Below are positions 1 through 5,505 of a stretch of DNA of 8,728 bases, in pieces (the first letter of the stretch is position 1; each line of letters begins with the position of its first letter). The notes under the pieces are model-generated. The model was not told where the DNA came from. It did no database searches and saw nothing but the letters and a program-made list of their open reading frames with translations. A program made the translations under genes and the position numbers. The DNA comes from CAZIWW01 sp964543275 (GTDB lineage Bacteria; Patescibacteriota; Minisyncoccia; Moranbacterales; UBA11712): contig CAZIWW010000030.1 of assembly GCA_964543275.1 (NCBI GenBank), forward strand, positions 1 through 8,728, read 5' to 3'.

Positions 1-54
1 TTATTACATTGCCTTGCCAAGGCAGAAACGGCGGTTCGATTCCGCTCACCCGCT
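1..54 (+). tRNA. tRNA-Gly(GCC), 3' part, cut by window start
   Basis: The anticodon arm is complete: a 5-bp stem (9-13 with 21-25) and the loop TTGCCAA (14-20) with anticodon GCC at 16-18, which reads glycine codons. A 4-nt variable region follows. The T arm has a 5-bp stem (30-34 with 42-46) around TTCGATT. The 3' acceptor strand CACCCGC (47-53) would pair with the usual tRNA-Gly start GCGGGTG, and the discriminator base is T54, as is usual for bacterial tRNA-Gly. CCA is not encoded, since CGAG follows, so a CCA-adding enzyme would be needed. The acceptor 5' strand and most of the D arm lie outside the window. Confidence 0.93.
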
Positions 55-61
55 CGAGAGA

Positions 62-90
62 TTGACAAAAAGATTTTTTTGGATTATACT
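62..90 (+). promoter_or_regulatory. Consensus sigma70-type promoter
   Basis: TTGACA (62-67) is separated by exactly 17 bp from TATACT (85-90), predicting a start near 96-98. It begins 7 bp after the tRNA-Gly end, so the tRNA and the downstream unit are probably separate transcription units. The only gene reachable before the next terminator hairpin (534-555) is the small ORF at 194-421, which would have a leader of about 100 nt. Confidence 0.8.
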
Positions 91-193
91 TAGATAGTGC
101 TCAAGTAAAAGCTAACCTAAATTTGGAAGAAATTTTATTGCTTTTTCGAAAAGTATTTTTATTTTGTTTAATTTTTTAGTTTTCTATAAAATA

Positions 194-421
194 ATGTCGA
201 AATTGGAAATGATTAAACAGTTGGAGTATTTAATTGCTTTCCAGACAAGGTGTTTAAATGAAGGAAACTGGTCCGATTTTGACAAGGTGGAGAACGAAAT
301 TAAAAAACTGGAGGAAAAAATACTTTATTTCAATGAAAGAGGCAAACAAAATTCTTCTCCCGACAGTCGGAAGTCTAACAGCTTTCTAGATAATAGCTCT
401 ATTAAAACATCAATGCCTTAG
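194..421 (+). CDS. Small predicted helical-hairpin protein, function unknown
   Basis: This 75-residue protein is not a family I can name. Residues about 1-45 are charged and amphipathic: a first helix (LEMIKQLEYLIAFQTRCL), a short turn around NEGNWSDFD, and a second helix (KVENEIKKLEEKIL). This suggests a two-helix coiled coil. The last 30 residues are Ser/Asn/Lys-rich and probably disordered. There is no signal peptide or membrane segment, so it is likely cytosolic. I chose ATG 194; a TTG at 164 in frame would add ten hydrophobic residues, and ATG 209 is another option. No Shine-Dalgarno sequence precedes any of them. A consensus promoter lies 100 bp upstream and a terminator hairpin at 534. 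Coding status rests on promoter context and the sensible helix pattern. Confidence 0.6.
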   Translation: MSKLEMIKQLEYLIAFQTRCLNEGNWSDFDKVENEIKKLEEKILYFNERGKQNSSPDSRKSNSFLDNSSIKTSMP

Positions 422-496
422 AGTTCATACTTTGCTTTATTTAAGCCCTTTTTACACAAGCTAAGCCCAATCCGTCAGGTAATTTAGCTATCTAAC

Positions 497-525
497 TTGA
501 CATTCTTTCCTGAAAGTGCTATACT
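497..525 (+). promoter_or_regulatory. Consensus sigma70-type promoter of the 3D-domain gene
   Basis: TTGACA (497-502), a 17-bp spacer and TATACT (520-525) are identical in both hexamers and spacing to the promoter at 62-90. The predicted start is about 531-533, immediately before a GAAA-capped hairpin with a T-run. The next gene downstream is the 3D-domain protein at 713, giving a leader of about 180 nt. Confidence 0.82.
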
Positions 526-533
526 CCCTCGTT

Positions 534-555
534 AAGTCCTGAAAAGGGCTTTTTT
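534..555 (+). terminator. Intrinsic terminator hairpin at the start of a leader
   Basis: A 7-bp stem (AAGTCCT 534-540 with AGGGCTT 545-551, one G-U pair) is capped by a GAAA tetraloop (541-544) and runs into six T residues (550-555). It has the form of a strong Rho-independent terminator and could end the transcript of the small ORF at 194-421. Its oddity is its place: it begins only 1-3 nt after the predicted start of the promoter at 497-525, so it is also the extreme 5' end of the 3D-domain mRNA. There it might act as a protective 5' hairpin or a very early termination site. Confidence 0.75.
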
Positions 556-560
556 AGTTA

Positions 561-664
561 CCTGCCGCGTTTTCTGCCGATTTTAACTGAAATATTCCAA
601 AATTTAGAATGCGAGGTGTTGCCGGGCAATCGACGTATGATAATTCGGTGGAAAATGCGGTAGG
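561..664 (+). promoter_or_regulatory. Structured leader RNA closed by a 20-bp helix
   Basis: Bases 561-580 pair with 645-664 without a gap: 20 consecutive pairs, of which 16 are Watson-Crick and 4 are G-U (564/661, 569/656, 575/650, 576/649). All four imperfect positions are G-U in the plus-strand RNA and would be A-C mismatches on the minus strand, so the structure belongs to the plus transcript. The 64-nt interior can form smaller hairpins: ATTC/GAAT (594-597 with 607-610) and TTGC/GCAA (619-622 with 626-629). It sits between the promoter at 497-525 and the 3D-domain gene. I do not recognise it as a known riboswitch. A 26-codon ORF (609-689) overlaps its 3' half. A structured cis-regulatory leader is the best guess; a small stand-alone RNA is possible. 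Confidence 0.6.
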
Positions 665-712
665 TGGATTGCTTGAAGTAGGGATTTAACATTAACAATT
701 TGGCATTTTTGG

Positions 713-1252
713 ATGCGTATTTTGGTAATCCTGGCTTTTTTAAGCCTGGCGCCGATCTTTCTCGCGGCAGAGAAAGCCAAGGCGGAGGATAACCAAGACA
801 AAAACGCAGAACAAAAATTAGAAATTCAATATAATAAAAAAATTGCTTCACATAACGATAACTTTATTGCTCCAGCTTACATTCCTGAAACCGTCATTTC
901 GGTTGTCAAAAGTTATTCCAAGAAAACCTATCGGGCTGATGTTGCGAGTAAGTCCAATGTTCCTAAGGGAAGCTTTGTTATTAGCGCTACGGCTTATACT
1001 GCCGCCGCTGACGAGTGCGGCAAGAACGACGGGATTACAGCTAGCGGGACTAAAGTCAAAAAAGGTAAAACTATAGCTTGTCCTCCCCAATATCCATTTG
1101 GAACCAAGATTAAAATCAGCGGTATGGGGACCTTCGTTTGCGAGGATCGAGGAGGAGCTATTAAAGGCAATCATTTCGACATCTATATGAAGACAAAGAA
1201 AGAAGCCTTTGCTTTCGGCCGAAGAAAGCTGGTGGCTAAAGTTGTGAAGTAA
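713..1252 (+). CDS. Secreted 3D-domain cell-wall protein (putative lytic transglycosylase-like)
   Basis: This is a 179-residue exported protein. Residues 1-24 look like a signal peptide: MR, a hydrophobic core, then AKA before the acidic E25. A charged linker (25-85) precedes a C-terminal 3D domain (about 88-178). Family hallmarks are ATAYTAAAD (92-100), NDGITASGT (105-113), the YPFGTKIKISGMGT stretch (127-140), EDRGGAIKGNHFDIYM (144-159) with D145 and D156, and AFGRRKL (167-173). The 3D fold is a double-psi beta-barrel shared with MltA and the YocH/YuiC-type muralytic enzymes, so the likely role is peptidoglycan cleavage or remodelling outside the membrane. Activity is inferred. C102, C123 and C143 lie inside the domain and could form a disulfide. 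ATG 713 places the signal peptide correctly; no Shine-Dalgarno sequence is present. It has its own promoter and a long structured leader. Confidence 0.88.
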   Translation: MRILVILAFLSLAPIFLAAEKAKAEDNQDKNAEQKLEIQYNKKIASHNDNFIAPAYIPETVISVVKSYSKKTYRADVASKSNVPKGSFVISATAYTAAADECGKNDGITASGTKVKKGKTIACPPQYPFGTKIKISGMGTFVCEDRGGAIKGNHFDIYMKTKKEAFAFGRRKLVAKVVK

Positions 1253-1274
1253 AAGATAATTGAAAGTTAGTATA

Positions 1275-1311
1275 ATAAATACCCCGTTGCATTTTGTGGC
1301 GGGGTATTTAT
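1275..1311. terminator. Bidirectional hairpin between convergent genes
   Basis: A 12-bp stem (1275-1286 with 1300-1311), containing the ATACCCCG / CGGGGTAT core, encloses a 13-nt loop. It lies 23 bp after the 3D-domain stop and about 50 bp after the clpP stop on the other strand, so it probably ends transcription from both sides. The tails are AT-rich (ATATTA on plus, TATACT on minus) rather than clean T-runs, so termination may be modest. Confidence 0.65.
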
Positions 1312-1363
1312 ATTAAAACTTTTGCTGCTAGAGGCTTGACTTGATTAAACCCTTGATTAATCC

Positions 1364-1948
1364 CTACTTTATAATTTTATCAATAAGCCCGTACTCTTTA
1401 GCCTCTTCGGCGTTCATAAAGTAATCGCGCTCGGTGTCTTTCTCAACTTTATTAATTGGTTGCTTAGTGTGTTCGGCAAAAATTTTATTGAGTTTCTCCT
1501 TGACTTTGACAATGTGCTTGGCGTGGATGGCTACATCGGTAGCTTGGCCTGTGGCGCCGCCCATTACTTGATGAATCAGCACTTCGCTGTTGGGCAAGCA
1601 AAATCTTTTGCCTTTTTTGCCGGCGGTCAGAAGCAAAGCTCCCCCGGAGGCGGCTAGACCGATGCAGATAGTGGCCACATCCGGCTTGACATACTGCATA
1701 GTATCGTAAATAGCCAAGGCAGAAGTGACTTGCCCGCCAGGGGAATTGATATACAGCTTGATATCCTCTTTAGCGTTCTGGCTTTCTAAAAAGAGTAACT
1801 GGGCGATTATGGAGTTGGCCACATTATCGTCGATTGCCCCGCCAAGAAAAATTATTCTTTCCTTAAGCAGCCTTGAATAAATGTCGTAAGCCCGCTCGCC
1901 ATAAGCGCTTTTTTCAATGACAGTTGGAATCAGGATTTGATTCTTCAT
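1364..1948 (-). CDS. clpP: ATP-dependent Clp protease proteolytic subunit
   Basis: ClpP forms the barrel-shaped serine peptidase that degrades unfolded or tagged cytosolic proteins delivered by an AAA+ partner (ClpX, ClpA or ClpC). At 194 residues it has the family's usual length. By alignment with E. coli ClpP, the catalytic triad is S101 (in GLAASGGA), H126 (LIHQVMGG) and D175 (DTERDYF). The YDIYSRLLKERIIFL, LYINSPGG and KRFCLPN motifs are all present, as is the C-terminal AEEAKEYGLIDKII. The residue after the nucleophile is Gly, where most ClpPs have Met (ASMGA). A propeptide, if any, is very short. It is the last gene of the minus-strand block after tig, a familiar tig-clpP pairing, but clpX does not follow. 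A long imperfect mRNA hairpin ends 6 nt before its ATG, and no Shine-Dalgarno sequence is visible. Confidence 0.97.
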   Translation of the reverse strand: MKNQILIPTVIEKSAYGERAYDIYSRLLKERIIFLGGAIDDNVANSIIAQLLFLESQNAKEDIKLYINSPGGQVTSALAIYDTMQYVKPDVATICIGLAASGGALLLTAGKKGKRFCLPNSEVLIHQVMGGATGQATDVAIHAKHIVKVKEKLNKIFAEHTKQPINKVEKDTERDYFMNAEEAKEYGLIDKIIK

Positions 1949-1954
1949 AATGAA

Positions 1955-2040
1955 ATGAATTAAGAATTAAGAATTATGAGTTAAGGGCGCGCGTTCTGGT
2001 TAATCCCTAATCCATAATTCCCAATTCCTGATTCATAATT
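1955..2040 (-). repeat. Inverted arrays of a 7-nt repeat between tig and clpP
   Basis: The left arm (1958-1987) is four head-to-tail 7-mers: AATTAAG, AATTAAG, AATTATG, AGTTAAG. The right arm (2006-2040) is five 7-mers in the opposite orientation: CCTAATC, CATAATT, CCCAATT, CCTGATT, CATAATT. The arms pair imperfectly from 1955 to 2036, including an exact 8-bp block (1971-1978 with 2013-2020), around a GC-rich loop holding GCGCGCG. In the minus-strand mRNA the hairpin ends 6 nt before the clpP start. It may be an RNA-processing or stability element, a translation brake, or a remnant of a repeat family. No open gene is hidden here. Confidence 0.7.
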
Positions 2041-2045
2041 AAATC

Positions 2046-3323
2046 TTAGAGATTCTCCAGGAATTGAAAAACTTTTTCATTAAGCAGATTTCCTTTAGTG
2101 TAATTATACAAACTCTCCATGTCGACATTTTTTTTTACAGCCCCCGTATTCTCATAGTAGGCTAAGACTTTATTCATTTCTGATTCTATTTCCCGACTCT
2201 CTACTTCTATATTTTCTTTCCGGGCTATTTCTTTGAGAATCAAAGCGGCTTTTACTCTGTTAAGCGCCGGAATCCGCCAGTCTTTTTTTATTTCTTCCCT
2301 TGTCTTTTTAATATAATTAAGATAAGCGTCAAGGTCCATACCGGTTTGCGTTATGTTTTGCTCAAACTCGCCCAGCATTTTTTCCAACTCGTTTTCCAGA
2401 AGAATGTCTGGAACATCCATTTGGCTGCTCTTTGATATTTTTTCTATTATTTTTATTCTTCTTTTGTCCTGGTTTTTTTTCTTTTCTTCCAGCTCTAGTC
2501 CCTCCTTAAGACTTTCTTTTAGTTTTTCCAGACTTTCAAATTTGCCTAGACTTATGGCGAATTCATCGTCGGCTTTAGGGAGTTGTCTTTCTTGGACAAG
2601 ATTCATTCTAACTTCAAATCTGGCTAGCTGTCCGGCAAGCTCTTTCTGATGGTAATCTTTAGGGAAACTTAAATCAAACTTTTTTTCTTCTCCCTCTTTC
2701 ATTCCCAGAAGCCTGTCTTCAAATCCCGGAATAAAATAATTTTCTCCTATAACTAAAGGATGGTTTTTGCTGACTCCGTCTTTTATCTCCTGGCCGTCTA
2801 CCAAAACCCTAAAGTCTATCTCTACTCTATCTCCTTTCCTAGCTTCGCGGTCAACGGTGATTAGTCTAGCTCTGGATTGACGGAGGTTTTCAATTTCTTT
2901 ATCTACTTGGCCGGGTTTGATATTAACCGAATCAATCTTTTTTATTTGTTTAGCTTCTTTTCTGTAGTCAGTTAAAGTTATTTTAGGCATAACACTGACT
3001 ACGGCTTTGTATTCAAGATTGTTTCCCGGCGCAATTTTAGTGATAGTAACCTCCGGCTCTCCGATAGCCTCGATTTTATTTCTAACAATAGAATCCACAT
3101 AGCTTTTTTTAATAGCTTTTTCAGCTCCGTGAGCTAAAATCTTTTCGCTGCCCACTTTTTGCTCGATTATTTTTCTCGGGGCTTTGCCCGGCCGGAAGCC
3201 GTTGACGTTAATATCCTTGGAAAGTTCTTCAGCCGCCAAATCCAAAAACCTTTCCAACTCTTGAGCTGGAACAGAAATGGTTAATTCAACTCTTGATTTA
3301 GGCAGTTGCTTTATCTTTATCAT
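2046..3323 (-). CDS. tig: Trigger factor, ribosome-associated chaperone and prolyl isomerase
   Basis: Trigger factor binds the ribosome exit tunnel and shields nascent chains. At 425 residues it matches the family length (E. coli 432). The N-terminal ribosome-binding domain (1-115) has the signature loop NGFRPGKAPRKIIEQ (41-55), where E. coli has GFRKGKVP. The FKBP-type PPIase domain (about 160-245) shows RKGDRVEIDFRVLVDG, PLVIGENYFIPGFEDRLLGM and the closing ELAGQLARFEVRMNLVQERQLP. The rest (250-425) is the helical C-terminal chaperone arm region, rich in Lys and Glu. Its ATG overlaps the ppa stop codon as ATGA (3320-3323), which implies translational coupling and explains the lack of a Shine-Dalgarno sequence. 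clpP follows 97 nt downstream. Confidence 0.96.
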   Translation of the reverse strand: MIKIKQLPKSRVELTISVPAQELERFLDLAAEELSKDINVNGFRPGKAPRKIIEQKVGSEKILAHGAEKAIKKSYVDSIVRNKIEAIGEPEVTITKIAPGNNLEYKAVVSVMPKITLTDYRKEAKQIKKIDSVNIKPGQVDKEIENLRQSRARLITVDREARKGDRVEIDFRVLVDGQEIKDGVSKNHPLVIGENYFIPGFEDRLLGMKEGEEKKFDLSFPKDYHQKELAGQLARFEVRMNLVQERQLPKADDEFAISLGKFESLEKLKESLKEGLELEEKKKNQDKRRIKIIEKISKSSQMDVPDILLENELEKMLGEFEQNITQTGMDLDAYLNYIKKTREEIKKDWRIPALNRVKAALILKEIARKENIEVESREIESEMNKVLAYYENTGAVKKNVDMESLYNYTKGNLLNEKVFQFLENL

Positions 3324-3850
3324 TTCTGAAATTTTTCTTTGTACAGCTTAATACTCTTTTCAACAGTTTCCAGCGCTTTGGTTTTATTTTCGAATTCTTT
3401 TACCTCGACTACTTTGTTTTCTATGACCTTGTATGTTTCGAAAAAGTGTCTTATCTCTTTAATGACGTGTTTGTTGATGTCCTCTAAATCTTGCGCTTCT
3501 TCCCAGCGGGGATCGTCAACCGGGACGGCGATAATTTTATCATCTGAATCTCCGCAGTCGATCATGCGCATCACAGCCACCGGTCTTACTTTAAGCAGTA
3601 TCCCTGGGTGGAGCGGGTAAGTTGTTAGAACGACAATGTCCAATGGGTCGTTGTCTTCCCAAAGAGTCTGGGGAGCAAAACCGTAATCGAACGGAAAATC
3701 CTGGGTTGTCTTCATAGCCCGGTCTAATTTTATCAGCCCGGTTTTTTTGTCTATTTCGTATTTGTTTTTTGATCCCTTGGGGGATTCGATAATAGCGTTG
3801 AATTCTTTAGGAGCTTTATCGCCCAATGATAGATCGTGCCATAGGTTCAT
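3320..3850 (-). CDS. ppa: Inorganic pyrophosphatase, family I
   Basis: The enzyme hydrolyses pyrophosphate to two phosphates with Mg2+, pulling biosynthetic reactions such as nucleic acid synthesis and tRNA charging forward in the cytosol. The 176-residue length is typical of bacterial family I enzymes. The signature EDNDPLDIVVL gives D66, D68 and D71. Other active-site residues align with E. coli PPase: E22, K30, E32, R44, Y56, D98, D103 and K105 (in DCGDSDDKIIAVP), and Y140-K141 (FFETYK). All metal and phosphate ligands I can place are present, so it should be active. It lies between nusA (gap about 240 nt) and tig (4-nt overlap), and its TGA stop shows TGA is a stop codon here. Confidence 0.97.
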   Translation of the reverse strand: MNLWHDLSLGDKAPKEFNAIIESPKGSKNKYEIDKKTGLIKLDRAMKTTQDFPFDYGFAPQTLWEDNDPLDIVVLTTYPLHPGILLKVRPVAVMRMIDCGDSDDKIIAVPVDDPRWEEAQDLEDINKHVIKEIRHFFETYKVIENKVVEVKEFENKTKALETVEKSIKLYKEKFQK

Positions 3851-3854
3851 TGGT

Positions 3855-3957
3855 AATTTTCAATTTCAAATTTTCAATCTCAAGTGAATTTTTAATTACA
3901 GAATTTTAAAATTCTAAATTAAATAATCCAGAATTGATTTGAAATTTGAAATTTTGG
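3855..3957 (-). repeat. AT-rich inverted repeat between nusA and ppa
   Basis: A perfect 12-bp inverted repeat (AATTTCAAATTT at 3862-3873, AAATTTGAAATT at 3942-3953) flanks a 14-bp perfect palindrome, GAATTTTAAAATTC (3901-3914). The outer arms carry repeated TCAA or TTGA words about 7 nt apart, recalling the 7-nt arrays in the tig-clpP gap. The whole could fold into a weak hairpin in the polycistronic mRNA just before the ppa start codon. No convincing promoter or gene was found in this gap apart from the nusA tail reading frame described separately. Confidence 0.55.
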
Positions 3958-4013
3958 ATTAAAAATTATATTACTACAATTTTTCTCTTAGTTTTGCTTT
4001 CTTTTTTTACTCT

Positions 4014-4103
4014 TCACTCTTTTTCTTCTTCTCCCTCGGCTTTCTTTTCCGACTTTTCTTCAGTTTTTGATTTTTTCTTGTTTGTCTTATCCTTACTCGG
4101 TTT
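4014..4103 (-). pseudogene. Out-of-frame continuation of the NusA C-terminal tail
   Basis: Directly past the nusA stop (4093-4095), a minus-strand frame shifted by +1 runs 30 codons, counting the stop, from the codon at 4101-4103 to TGA at 4014-4016. It encodes KPSKDKTNKKKSKTEEK followed by a Glu/Lys run. The composition continues that of the in-frame NusA end (EEKESAERDVKEVEVETKTE). It has no start codon of its own, and upstream in the same frame a TAG occurs at 4110-4112. A single-base change within about 15 nt near the nusA stop would therefore join the two. It may be a real indel, a sequencing error in an A-rich stretch, or, less likely, programmed frameshifting. A-rich DNA easily encodes Lys/Glu, so chance cannot be excluded. 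Confidence 0.5.
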
Positions 4104-5373
4104 TAGTTTCTACCTCAACTTCCTTAACATCTCTTTCCGCGGATTCTTTTTCTTCTGGCGTTTCAGTCTCTGCGCTTTTTTCTTCATCATTTTCCTTCTT
4201 GACTTCTTCAGTAGTGACATCAATTTTCCACCCCGTAAGTTTGGCGGCCAGGCGCACATTCTGACCCCGCTTTCCTATAGCCAGTGAGAGCTGATCTGCC
4301 GGGACGAAGACTTTGGCTTCTTTCTTTAATTCGTCTATTTCGACATTAGTGACTTTGGCCGGAGAGAGAGCGCTGGAAATGAATTTAGCCACGTCGTCAT
4401 TCCAGTCGATGATGTCGATTTTCTCTCCGCCCAATTCGTCTATGATGGCTTGTACCCTAGTTCCTTTCTGGCCAACGCAGGATCCAATGGGATCAACTCC
4501 TTCCTCGTTTGAGGCTACGGCAATTTTGGTTCTGGATCCGGCTTCTCGGGCCATAGCTTTAATTTCGACTGTCCCCGAGAAAATTTCCGGCACTTCTATT
4601 TCAAACAGTTTATGAACCAATGTTGGATGGGAGCGGCTAAGGACGATTCCCGGACCTTTTGGGTCAGCTTCCACTTTCATAACATATACTTTAAGCCGCT
4701 GGCCGATGCGATACTGTTCTCCCTCTATCTGCTCGGAAGGAAAAAGAATTCCGGTGGATTTCCCCAAATCAATGAACACGTTTCTGCCTTCGATTCTCTG
4801 GACTACGCCGTTTAGAACTTCACCCTCCTTTTGCTTGTACTCGTCGTACATAGCGTCTCTTTCCGCTTCTCTAATTTTTTGAATAATTACTTGCTTGGCG
4901 GTTTGGGCGGCCACTCGGCCGTAATCTTTTTGGGTTTCAAGTTTTTCTTCAATAATATCTCCGACCTTGGCGTCTGGTTTGATTTCTTTGGCTTCTTTTA
5001 GAAGAAGATCTCTTTCTGGATTGTATCGTGGCATCCTTTCCTCGCTTTCCTCTATTTCTTTTGATTCTTCTTTATTAACATCAGCAATCTTGTCAGTCTC
5101 GAAAATTCTGGTAGTTTCGTCCACTACTTCTTTTACTAAATAAAAATCCGCCTCGCCGGTTACCTCGTTAAATTCGGCTCGGATGTGCTGACCTTTACGG
5201 CCGTAATCTTTCTTGTAGGCGGCTGCCAGAGCGGATTCGATTGCTTCGATAACTTTATTTTTGGGCACTCCTTTCTCTTCGCAAATTTGGGCGATGGCGC
5301 TTCCGTATTGGCCCAGTCGGCCAGCTTGCGGGTCGTCGGTCTTGGTTAATTTTTTTCTTTTAGCCTTAGCCAT
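4093..5373 (-). CDS. nusA: Transcription termination/antitermination factor NusA
   Basis: NusA binds RNA polymerase and nascent RNA to control pausing, intrinsic termination and antitermination. Domains are: N-terminal RNAP-binding domain (about 22-180, with KVIEAIESALAAAYKKDYG and RVAAQTAKQVIIQKIREAER), S1 (about 183-248), KH1 (about 262-325, with DPIGSCVGQKGTRVQAI) and KH2 (about 340-387, with LAIGKRGQNVRLAAKLTGWKIDV). The E. coli-type C-terminal acidic repeats are absent, as in most bacteria outside the proteobacteria. A charged insert (about 98-130) in the N-terminal domain and a basic N-terminal extension (MAKAKRKK) are extra. The Lys/Glu-rich tail (388-426) stops while the same composition continues out of frame. 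It heads the nusA-ppa-tig-clpP block; rimP and infB, common partners elsewhere, are not adjacent. The leader holds an intrinsic terminator. Confidence 0.96.
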   Translation of the reverse strand: MAKAKRKKLTKTDDPQAGRLGQYGSAIAQICEEKGVPKNKVIEAIESALAAAYKKDYGRKGQHIRAEFNEVTGEADFYLVKEVVDETTRIFETDKIADVNKEESKEIEESEERMPRYNPERDLLLKEAKEIKPDAKVGDIIEEKLETQKDYGRVAAQTAKQVIIQKIREAERDAMYDEYKQKEGEVLNGVVQRIEGRNVFIDLGKSTGILFPSEQIEGEQYRIGQRLKVYVMKVEADPKGPGIVLSRSHPTLVHKLFEIEVPEIFSGTVEIKAMAREAGSRTKIAVASNEEGVDPIGSCVGQKGTRVQAIIDELGGEKIDIIDWNDDVAKFISSALSPAKVTNVEIDELKKEAKVFVPADQLSLAIGKRGQNVRLAAKLTGWKIDVTTEEVKKENDEEKSAETETPEEKESAERDVKEVEVETKTE

Positions 5374-5413
5374 AGACGTGATATTAGTTATTTGAATAAA
5401 TGTTAATCAATAA

Positions 5414-5466
5414 GTTGCGAATTTTCTGGAATATGCCGAGCTAGCAATACTAACAATATCCGCAAC
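5414..5466 (-). promoter_or_regulatory. Dyad in the nusA leader
   Basis: On the minus strand, GTTGCGGA (5466-5459) pairs with TTCGCAAC (5421-5414): 8 bp with one G-U, extended by one A-T, enclosing a 35-nt interior that includes GCTAGC. It lies between the leader terminator and the nusA ATG, about 40 nt before the start codon, so it would be part of the nusA 5' UTR if transcription starts upstream. Function is unknown. Confidence 0.35.
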
Positions 5467-5470
5467 CCGA

Positions 5471-5488
5471 CACTAGTATTTATTAGTG
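5471..5488. promoter_or_regulatory. Short dyad upstream of nusA, possible operator
   Basis: CACTAGTA (5471-5478) and TATTAGTG (5481-5488) form an 18-bp near-perfect inverted repeat with one G/T position. It could be a dimeric regulator site or a small RNA hairpin between the terminator at 5506-5527 and nusA. No regulator gene is nearby. Confidence 0.3.
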
Positions 5489-5505
5489 AATTAGCGCAGT
5501 GTTTT

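Noticed and set aside
140..165. Terminator-like CTTTT/AAAAG hairpin with T-rich tail in the small-ORF leader
   Set aside because: The stem has only five A-T/C-G pairs, mostly A-T, in T-rich sequence; too weak to call.
556..712. c-di-AMP (ydaO/yuaA) riboswitch before the 3D-domain gene
   Set aside because: The gene type fits, but I could not match the conserved core of that riboswitch to the leader, and the 20-bp closing helix is not its usual form. A covariance-model search would decide.
558..851. 97-residue minus-strand reading frame over the 3D-domain leader
   Set aside because: It overlaps the promoter-proximal leader and the signal-peptide coding region of a convincing plus-strand gene, has arginine/proline-rich shadow composition and no promoter; the RNA helix explains the region better.
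1271..1276. Perfect TATAAT before the hairpin at 1275-1311
   Set aside because: There is no -35 at a proper distance, no extended -10, and no plus-strand gene downstream; it overlaps the terminator stem.
1340..1360. Direct repeat CTTGATTAA (1340-1348 and 1352-1360) after clpP
   Set aside because: Only two copies of nine AT-rich bases; no further structure, so not listed as an element.
3320..3322. Use of an alternative genetic code (TGA as glycine, known in some candidate phyla)
   Set aside because: TGA serves as the ppa stop exactly at the coupled ATGA junction and no CDS here needs TGA read through.
3946..4287. 113-residue plus-strand frame rich in Phe/Ser/Leu
   Set aside because: It is the antisense of the Lys/Glu-rich end of nusA and of the out-of-frame tail; Phe/Ser/Leu runs are the expected complement of Lys/Glu codons.
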